A stretch of 9,049 nucleotides of DNA, taken from NCBI GenBank assembly GCA_035295665.1, contig DATGIQ010000574.1, positions 1 to 9,049 on the forward strand, written 5' to 3'. The notes under the pieces are model-generated. The model worked only from the letters and a program-made list of their open reading frames with translations. It searched no databases and was not told the origin of the DNA. Below are positions 1 to 5,539 of this stretch, in pieces (the first letter of the stretch is position 1; every line of letters begins with the position of its first letter). The translations under genes and the position numbers were made by a program. The stretch is from DATGIQ01 sp035295665. Lineage in GTDB: Bacteria > Planctomycetota > Planctomycetia > Gemmatales > Gemmataceae.

Positions 1-503
1 GTGTCCACACTGAGCTGGGTCAGGTTGGTGAGCCGCTTCAAATGCTTGCGTGCCCCGGTCGCTTGGCTGCTCGGCAACGTGCGAAAGTGCTCGAAATCCA
101 CCGATTCGGCACCCTTCGAGATGAGGTAGGCGTTGAGGAACTTTTCGTGGCTGATCTCATCATCGGTGTTGTCGTGGATGTACTGCGGCATATCGCCATC
201 CAGAAGGTGGAGAGCCGCCATATACAGGGAGTTTCCTCCCTGGACTCCGGAGACTTCCTGGTCCTGAACGCCTCCGAGCTCAGCGTATTGCCGCCATAGG
301 TCGGTCTCAATGATCTCGGCCGCGGCCAGCAGCCGGAGAATGGCGATATCTCCTTCGGTGAGACCGCCTTGCTGGGCGTATGCCGAACGCCCCCTTCCGA
401 GCAGCCCGGCACCCAGGGTCGCTGCGCCTGCGGCCAGCACTCCCTTCTTCAAGAACGACCGCCGATTCGCAACATTCTTTGATACACGTCGCGATTGCGC
501 CAT
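1..503 (-). CDS. Tat-exported ferritin-like domain protein (partial, 3' end beyond window)
   Basis: The first 167 codons of a gene that runs off the left edge. Residues 1-43 form a twin-arginine signal: an N-R-R-S-F-L-K core at 13-19, a hydrophobic Ala/Gly/Leu stretch at 21-36, and a likely AYA|QQ signal peptidase site at 41-45. The mature part begins with a helix containing E63-I-I-E66 followed by LWRQY. A later helix carries D-D-E116-I-S-H119-E120, the ExxH pattern of ferritin-like four-helix proteins that hold a diiron centre. This suggests an exported ferritin-like (Ferritin_2-type) protein that may be folded and metal-loaded before Tat export. The remaining metal-ligand helices are outside the window, so metal binding is unproven. 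The ATG at 503 was chosen because AGGAG (516-512) lies 8 nt upstream and the Tat motif follows directly. It is the third gene of a probable operon with the flavocytochrome at 764-2230. Function in iron storage, peroxide detoxification or stress is not determined. Confidence 0.85.
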   Translation of the reverse strand, partial: MAQSRRVSKNVANRRSFLKKGVLAAGAATLGAGLLGRGRSAYAQQGGLTEGDIAILRLLAAAEIIETDLWRQYAELGGVQDQEVSGVQGGNSLYMAALHLLDGDMPQYIHDNTDDEISHEKFLNAYLISKGAESVDFEHFRTLPSSQATGARKHLKRLTNLTQLSVD

Positions 504-582
504 CTGAGTTTCTCCTTTGTTCCAAAGAAATAGGGTACGTTGATTGCGATTGGCGATTGGAACGGGCTGCCTGTGCGGCTCA

Positions 583-729
583 TCAGTTGCGGGTTACGGT
601 CCCAACCTCCGACTCCCGAGGCGTTCCCGCGTCGGCCGCGGTCCTCCGGGAAGAGGCTCCCCAGACCGCCAGGGCAACCAAGATCACGACACCAACAACA
701 TAGAACCGCAAGAGACGGAACCGTTGCAT
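583..729 (-). CDS. Probable small single-span membrane protein (48 aa)
   Basis: A short frame with a basic start (MQRFRLLRF), one strong hydrophobic segment at about residues 10-26 (YVVGVVILVALAVWGAS) and a polar tail of about 20 residues. By the positive-inside rule the N-terminus would be cytoplasmic and the tail outside. I recognise no family. The start at 729 is preferred because GGGGGA (741-736) lies 6 nt upstream. The in-frame ATG at 735 would add two residues but leaves no spacing from that site. The gene sits 34 nt after the stop of the flavocytochrome and 79 nt before the ferritin-like gene, in the same direction, so it may be a small accessory subunit of a membrane complex. It could also be a chance frame: at this length coding bias cannot be judged well. 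The position and the clean membrane segment are the only support. Confidence 0.5.
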   Translation of the reverse strand: MQRFRLLRFYVVGVVILVALAVWGASSRRTAADAGTPRESEVGTVTRN

Positions 730-763
730 TCTCATTCCCCCAGGCGTTGATGAGTCGGCGTTA

Positions 764-2230
764 TTAGAATTCAAAGTAATCCGCGTGAATCCGTTCCGGA
801 CAAACCCCTGCGTTCGTGAGCCCGCGAATGAGCTGGCAAGCCATCCTCGGGGGACAGCAGATAAAGAACGCCTTCCCGGAAAAGCCGCCACACAAGGAAC
901 CAAGAGACGCCGTATCGAGCCGCCCGCTTGGGCCAGCCCAATCATCTGGTGGCCGCGACAGGATGTGGATCGTCTTCAAAGCGGGCAAGCCATGGGACTC
1001 CATCTGCTCCAGCTCATCCCTAAATACAATGTCATTCACAGAACGATTCGCGTAGATGAGCAACACCGGACGAGCGTCTCCCCGATCGCGCATGTATCTC
1101 AACATGCTCATGAGCGGAGTGATTCCTACACCAGCGGCGACGAACACCAGCGTGCCCCCGTCTCGGTAGAAGACATGGGAAAAGCGGCCGAACGGACCGT
1201 GGACGGCTACCCGTTCCTCGGGCTTGATTCGTCCCATGGTCGAGGTGAAGTCACCGCTTTGCTTGATGGTCAAGCTAATCCGGCCACCCGGCGCAGGGCT
1301 CGACGCGATTGAAAATGGATGTTCCTCGGCTGCCACGAAGCTGCTCTGTGGACGCAAGAACAGGAACTGTCCGGGCGCGTACTGCAAGGGTCGGTTTCTG
1401 GATGGGTCCAGCGTGAGCGTCCAAACCTGCGGAGCTTCCGACCTGATTGAAACAACCCGGTAGTGGCTGCGCCTTAACAACCACGGTCGAGCCAGACGGC
1501 CGTACAGCCAAGCGACGCACGCGGTCAAAGGCAACAGCGTCCAGAAAATCCTCGTGCCCGTGCTCTGGAGGTCATGGCCGAGCGCCCAACTGTGCACAAA
1601 GGCAAGCCCCAGCAGTAAGAAAGCGACCGCCGTGTGTAGTTGACGCCATGCTTCATACCGAAGACGTATGGCGCGGCGGAGAAGCGCCGCGGCTAGGTGT
1701 GCGAACAAAAGCAACAGAGCTGAACGACCCGCCCATATCGGCCAGTGAGCGCGCCATCTCGTTAAGAGACCCCAACTCTCGCCTGCGGCCAGCAAGAGTG
1801 GATGGATACACAGCAGGCCCATCGCGACCCAGGCCATCGCACGGTGAAAGCGGAGCACGACATCGAGCCCAAAAGGGGCTTCTATCCAACGTAGTCGTGC
1901 GGCAATCACGAATTGCAAAGCGAGCATGGTGAAGGCAACGAGCGCACAATGAACGCCCATCTCGGCGATAAGGGGACGATGCGACGTCGGTGAAGCAAAG
2001 GCGGCCACGAAGACTGGCGTAAGAATCAGCACAGGATATGCAGCGCACAGCAAGGCGCCCCACCGGGCATCAGCAAACCATGGCGCCTCATATGGCATGA
2101 AGGATCCGGACTCATCGCCCGCCGCTGTCGCATTACCAGAGTCCCCCTTCATGAGATCCAATTCTTGGGCAACGAAACCGTCTGAGTGTTCCACACCAAA
2201 CCTCCCGCCGACATGTTCGTCCTGATACAC
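764..2230 (-). CDS. Ferric reductase/NADPH oxidase-like membrane flavocytochrome
   Basis: A 488-residue protein of the ferric reductase domain superfamily. It should pass electrons from cytoplasmic NAD(P)H through FAD and two membrane haems to an acceptor outside. About six hydrophobic helices cover residues 58-245. H129 and H143 lie on one helix and H199 and H213 on another. Each pair has 13 intervening residues, the bis-haem spacing typical of this superfamily. The FAD domain follows, with YAPGQF at 284-289 and HPFSIASSP at 304-312, the HPFS form seen in NOX enzymes. The NAD(P) domain has GVGITP at 367-372 and CCPPRM at 458-463, where most relatives have CGPPxM. The chain ends in an aromatic residue (YFEF), as NOX-type proteins do. 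The GTG start has AGGAA (2242-2238) 7 nt upstream. An ATG at 2152 (residue 27) is possible but has a weaker site. The acceptor (ferric iron, oxygen, a quinone or a partner protein) cannot be told. It is the first gene of the probable operon leading to the Tat ferritin-like gene. Confidence 0.88.
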   Translation of the reverse strand: MYQDEHVGGRFGVEHSDGFVAQELDLMKGDSGNATAAGDESGSFMPYEAPWFADARWGALLCAAYPVLILTPVFVAAFASPTSHRPLIAEMGVHCALVAFTMLALQFVIAARLRWIEAPFGLDVVLRFHRAMAWVAMGLLCIHPLLLAAGESWGLLTRWRAHWPIWAGRSALLLLFAHLAAALLRRAIRLRYEAWRQLHTAVAFLLLGLAFVHSWALGHDLQSTGTRIFWTLLPLTACVAWLYGRLARPWLLRRSHYRVVSIRSEAPQVWTLTLDPSRNRPLQYAPGQFLFLRPQSSFVAAEEHPFSIASSPAPGGRISLTIKQSGDFTSTMGRIKPEERVAVHGPFGRFSHVFYRDGGTLVFVAAGVGITPLMSMLRYMRDRGDARPVLLIYANRSVNDIVFRDELEQMESHGLPALKTIHILSRPPDDWAGPSGRLDTASLGSLCGGFSGKAFFICCPPRMACQLIRGLTNAGVCPERIHADYFEF

Positions 2231-2249
2231 AGTCCGGTTCCTGCTGTCT

Positions 2250-2315
2250 GTTTCGCGGCAGTTCGCATAACCGCACGGTGTCCCGCCCGCGCGGTTATGC
2301 GAACTGCCGCGAAAC
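2250..2315. repeat. Perfect 25-bp inverted repeat with 16-nt spacer
   Basis: The left arm at 2250-2274 (starting GTTTCGCGGCAGTTCGCATA) is the exact reverse complement of the right arm at 2291-2315. The spacer at 2275-2290 is ACGGTGTCCCGCCCGC. Pairing continues for up to three more positions outside if one G-T pair is allowed (2247-2249 with 2316-2318). Each arm also starts and ends with GCGG/CCGC, so it could fold on itself. There is no T-run on either side, so it does not look like an intrinsic terminator, and I see no target-site duplication next to it. It lies 7 nt upstream of the flavocytochrome Shine-Dalgarno site. It may be a leader hairpin, an operator, or a dispersed palindromic element. 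Confidence 0.9.
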
Positions 2316-2440
2316 GGAAGCGGGCTCCTTCAAAGCGCCGCGCATCAACCTATACCAGCCGATGCGAAAGGATATTCCCAAGAACTTCAGAAAAAGCGAT
2401 GTCACTCCGTTGTCTGATACACTAAATAGCACGAGCCGAT

Positions 2441-2461
2441 GGTTGTACGGGTGAGACAACC
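2441..2461. repeat. Short inverted repeat in the leader of the C45 hydrolase gene
   Basis: GGTTGT at 2441-2446 pairs with ACAACC at 2456-2461 around a 9-nt loop. It lies 16 nt before the ribosome-binding site. It could be a small leader hairpin or an operator half-site pair. Six base pairs may arise by chance, so any function is speculative. Confidence 0.35.
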
Positions 2462-2491
2462 CTGGGGAACGTAGTTGGGAGGAATGAAACG

Positions 2492-3649
2492 ATGGCACGG
2501 CGGCGAATTCCGATCGGTGTGGCGCTTCTCATCCTTCTGGTCCTCGCCCCTGCAGCCACCGCTGGCGAACCGTTTCGCTATCCGGCCGCCAAGCACGGCA
2601 AAGGCGAGCTGCGCTACCTGAACGGCTTGCCCGTTCTCACGGTGGAAGGCTCGCCAGAGGAATTAGGCGACCAGATCGGCTTCCTGGCGCTCAAGCCGAC
2701 GAAGGACCTTACGCAGCAGGTTCAAGAACTGCTCAAGGCCTGGCATCTGGAAAAGGCTTATCCCGTATTGATGACGACCGCGGCCTTCCTGGGACCACGG
2801 TTTCCTCCCGATCATTTGAAGGAACTCGAAGCCGCGGCCCGCGTCTCCGGAATCGATCGCAATCTCTTGATCTTCGTCAACACGCTCTTTGACATGCAAA
2901 AACTGTGGGGCTGTTCGGCTCTGCTCGTCGAACCGGAGCGCAGCGCGACTTCCAGCCCGCTCTTTGGTCGGAACCTCGATATCCCGCCGTTCGGCCATGT
3001 TTACGAGTACAGTTTCGTGACCATCTATCGGCCACGGGGCAAGCATGCGTTCGCATCGATCACGCTGCCGGGGCTCTTTGGCTGCGCCTCCGGAATGAAT
3101 GAACACGGATTGGCCATCGCCTGGCTCGATGTGAGCTCGGTACGCGACGGCTCACCGGCATTCGACCCGATGGGGACTCCCCTGGTGTGTTGTTTTCGCC
3201 GCGTGCTCGAGGAATGCGGTACGGTCGAGGAGGCGGAAAAACTGATCCACTCCCTGAAGCGGACCCGAGCCGCCAATCTCGCCGTGTGCGATCGCAAGGG
3301 GGCGGCGGTCCTGGAGATCACGCCCAAGAACGTGGTCGTGCGGCGCGGAAGCGAAGGGATTTGCTCATGCACCAACCATTTTCGCTCTTCGCTGCTGGCG
3401 GAGAATCTCCAATGTCCCCGCTACGAAGCTCTCGAACGGAGCCGTACGCTTGCCAAGCTCACTTTGGCCGACGTTGCCAAGCATTTACACGCCGCCAATC
3501 AAGGGTCGGCCACCTTGCAGACCATGATTTTTGAGCCGGCCACTCTCAAGGTGCACCTGGCATTTGGCAAGGGACCCGCTTCGGCCCTGCCGCTCCAGAC
3601 CCTGGAGCTGGCTCCGCTCTTCAGCGCACCGCGCGCAGAGGATCACTGA
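2492..3649 (+). CDS. Exported C45-type Ntn hydrolase (acyl-CoA:6-APA acyltransferase-like)
   Basis: A 385-residue protein that looks like a C45-type N-terminal-nucleophile hydrolase, the family of isopenicillin-N acyltransferase. Relatives cut themselves before a cysteine and then hydrolyse or transfer amide-linked acyl groups. A basic start and hydrophobic stretch with ATA|GE at 22-26 indicate a Sec signal peptide. The probable nucleophile is C141 in LWGCSALLV; cleavage after G140 would free it. Other family marks are GRNLDIP (159-165), GMNEHGLAI (201-209) and TNHF (294-297). Residues 38-140 would be the small subunit after processing. The ATG has GGGAGGA at 2477-2483, 8 nt upstream; another ATG at 2484 is out of frame. 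It is the only plus-strand gene in the window, so it is probably transcribed alone, and its stop overlaps the stop of the opposing gene. The substrate is unknown; an extracytoplasmic amide such as an N-acyl amino acid or N-acyl lipid is possible. There is no evidence here for a role in penicillin synthesis. Confidence 0.82.
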   Translation: MARRRIPIGVALLILLVLAPAATAGEPFRYPAAKHGKGELRYLNGLPVLTVEGSPEELGDQIGFLALKPTKDLTQQVQELLKAWHLEKAYPVLMTTAAFLGPRFPPDHLKELEAAARVSGIDRNLLIFVNTLFDMQKLWGCSALLVEPERSATSSPLFGRNLDIPPFGHVYEYSFVTIYRPRGKHAFASITLPGLFGCASGMNEHGLAIAWLDVSSVRDGSPAFDPMGTPLVCCFRRVLEECGTVEEAEKLIHSLKRTRAANLAVCDRKGAAVLEITPKNVVVRRGSEGICSCTNHFRSSLLAENLQCPRYEALERSRTLAKLTLADVAKHLHAANQGSATLQTMIFEPATLKVHLAFGKGPASALPLQTLELAPLFSAPRAEDH

Positions 3650-5502
3650 TTCGTGTCCGGCCGGTCCGGAAGTGGATGGAGTGCTGCTTTCCGCCGCGTT
3701 TGCCATTCTTCCGCAGAGCACTGGGCACGCAGGGCATGACGATAGGCGGTCAGGTCGAGAAAGACCATCCGATTGTTCGCACTGACCAAAGGCTTGCAGG
3801 CCAGCAAGGAACCAAGCTCCCGTTCCAGGGTCGCCCCGGCGTCGGCAAAGCCATTGCGATCGATCGTGAGGCCACGGAAGCCGGCCAGGGCCAGCGTTTC
3901 CAACATTTGGGGTATGGGCTTCTGGACGACCGCTGCTTGCCAGCGATCAACTTCACGATTCCTCATGGCCCCATAACTCCAGCGCAGGCTCTTGGAGTGC
4001 AGATAACTCCGGAACAGCTCGTAGTCGGTCAGGACGTGCGTTCCGCCGCCCCCTTCCGGAAACGGCTTGTAGGGCAACTGGAAGATGAGCGCACCATTGG
4101 GTAAAGCCGCCTCGATGGCCGTCACGAAAGCTCGGTCGCTCTGGTACTCACTTTTCGTGAAGGCATACAGGGAAGAATAAGGGGAACCGCACAGATTACC
4201 CTTCTGGTCCGCGATACCAAAGATGAGAAGTCCCCCCAGCAGCCCGTGAGCTAGAAACGTTGACCATGCGGTCGACAGGTACCGCCGCCCGAGCCGGTCC
4301 AGGGCAATGACCACGGCAAATAATGAAAAGAATGCGATGTAAGCGCTCATCCGATAGTAACAGCGGATCGACGTGAGACCGAGCACGCTGAGCAGCGAGC
4401 TGAAGCCGCCAATCGTGGCAAGCAACAACGCTGCAATATTGAGAATGGCCAGGTAATCCAGCAGCGACAAGTCCCCCGTCGACGATCGCCGCCGCGGCAG
4501 GCGGGCCAGCAGAAGCAGAAACCCACAGCAGCCGATCGCACCCAGGTAATCATTCGTGTTCAACAAAGAACTTTGGTGCTGGTAGCGGCTTTCCAGATCG
4601 CGGAAGCAGCGAATCCAATGGCCCTGGACCGGGACGAACAGCTGCGCGATTTTCAACGCAAACAACTCGGACTCGTGCACGCTGCGCGCTCCCACAGCCG
4701 GATTCGGGCCCTGCGCGTGCCAGAAGGCATAGCTGGGGTATAGGTTGGCCAAAACGCCCAGGACCACGATGCCGATCAGGAAGAGCGCCGGACCGATCGG
4801 CGCAATTTTTCTGCGGGCAATGCAACCGGCAAGGCCACCAACCAGCAGCAGATAGCAAGCGAAGAAAGCGTAATAGACTCCTGCGGCGCTCACCAGCAGG
4901 CACAGACCCATACTGACCAGGGAACGCATGCTGAAGAGGTCGAGCCGCCGTACCGCATCTGCATCGGTACGCCAAAGCACCTGACCACTCTGGACCCACA
5001 AGATCACCATGACGATCGGCGGGATCAGGTAATAGCCCGAGAGAAAGAGATGAGCCTGGCTCCGCAGAAAATGATAGGGGAGGAAACTATAGAGCAAGCT
5101 GCCCAGGATGGCGGGACCATACGCCATCTTGAACCAGCGGAACACGCAGAGCGAAGATAGGGTGATGAGCGGAAAGGTCAGCAAGTAATACACATTCGCA
5201 ACCACGGCAAAATCGGGGACAGCGAAGGAAAGGAGCTTCATGACGGCAAAATGCAGGTTATCCGCCATCGGATAATCGTACATTTGAAAGGTGCCCGGTG
5301 CGCCGAGGAAGTCATTCTCCCAGTACCATCCGCCATCGATCATCCCTTTCACGAACGTGTGCACGGCCAAGGCATCAGACCAGTAGACGAGGGGGACCTT
5401 CAGATCGGCGCGATGGAGTTCCATGATCTTGACCAGGATGAGCGCGCACAGGGTCACCGAAACGACACAAGCCACGCCAAATAGCAGTGTCTTTCGCGAC
5501 AT
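3643..5502 (-). CDS. GT-C-like polytopic membrane protein, shorter paralog (619 aa)
   Basis: A multi-span membrane protein with an N-terminal helix (about 5-25), roughly ten further hydrophobic segments up to about residue 430, and a C-terminal soluble part of about 185 residues. The first outer loop holds W-S-D43, then LGAPG (66-70), YDYP (75-78) and DNLHF (81-85). An acidic residue in this loop is typical of GT-C glycosyltransferases. FLPYHFLRSQAHLFL is at 140-154 and IRCYYRMSAYIAFFSL at 379-394. These motifs recur in the neighbouring 752-residue protein, and the match runs along nearly the whole length. The likely role is transfer of a sugar from a polyprenyl-phosphate donor outside the membrane, but no specific family is recognised and catalysis is unproven. 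The start at 5502 is chosen because AGGAG (5514-5510) lies 7 nt upstream and the membrane helix follows; an upstream start at 5616 would overlap the previous gene. It begins 37 nt after the paralog ends and is the last gene of the cluster. Confidence 0.75.
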   Translation of the reverse strand: MSRKTLLFGVACVVSVTLCALILVKIMELHRADLKVPLVYWSDALAVHTFVKGMIDGGWYWENDFLGAPGTFQMYDYPMADNLHFAVMKLLSFAVPDFAVVANVYYLLTFPLITLSSLCVFRWFKMAYGPAILGSLLYSFLPYHFLRSQAHLFLSGYYLIPPIVMVILWVQSGQVLWRTDADAVRRLDLFSMRSLVSMGLCLLVSAAGVYYAFFACYLLLVGGLAGCIARRKIAPIGPALFLIGIVVLGVLANLYPSYAFWHAQGPNPAVGARSVHESELFALKIAQLFVPVQGHWIRCFRDLESRYQHQSSLLNTNDYLGAIGCCGFLLLLARLPRRRSSTGDLSLLDYLAILNIAALLLATIGGFSSLLSVLGLTSIRCYYRMSAYIAFFSLFAVVIALDRLGRRYLSTAWSTFLAHGLLGGLLIFGIADQKGNLCGSPYSSLYAFTKSEYQSDRAFVTAIEAALPNGALIFQLPYKPFPEGGGGTHVLTDYELFRSYLHSKSLRWSYGAMRNREVDRWQAAVVQKPIPQMLETLALAGFRGLTIDRNGFADAGATLERELGSLLACKPLVSANNRMVFLDLTAYRHALRAQCSAEEWQTRRKAALHPLPDRPDTNQ

Positions 5503-5539
5503 GCCTCTTCTCCTGTCCGTGAATGGTGATTCGCGCGCT

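Larger units (their letters stand above)
2231..2491. promoter_or_regulatory. Divergent intergenic region between flavocytochrome and C45 hydrolase genes
   Basis: These 261 bases separate two divergently transcribed genes and must hold promoters for both. They are visibly more AT-rich at about 2360-2435 than the flanking genes. I could not assign a confident -35/-10 pair on either strand. The best plus-strand candidate is an extended -10-like TGATACACT at 2415-2423, without a good -35. The region also contains the large inverted repeat at 2250-2315, a short inverted repeat at 2441-2461, and the GGGAGGA ribosome-binding site (2477-2483) for the plus-strand gene. No small gene with convincing coding features was seen. 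Confidence 0.6.

Noticed and set aside
515..527. Small hairpin CTTTG-TTC-CAAAG touching the ribosome-binding site of the ferritin-like gene
   Set aside because: Only five base pairs with a three-base loop; this can easily occur by chance, and it overlaps the site only at its edge.
542..560. Tandem GATTGC/GATTGGC/GATTGG repeats
   Set aside because: Three imperfect copies of about 7 nt in a short gap are too few and too degenerate to call an operator or repeat array.
583..945. 120-residue minus-strand frame starting at 945
   Set aside because: Its first two thirds overlap the end of the flavocytochrome gene in another frame; only the last 48 residues, with their own ribosome site, look like a gene.
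2250..2315. Integron attC-like recombination site
   Set aside because: The arms contain ATAAC and GTTAT, but they do not fit the RYYYAAC/GTTRRRY core pattern, the match is perfect rather than bulged, and no integrase or cassette structure is present.
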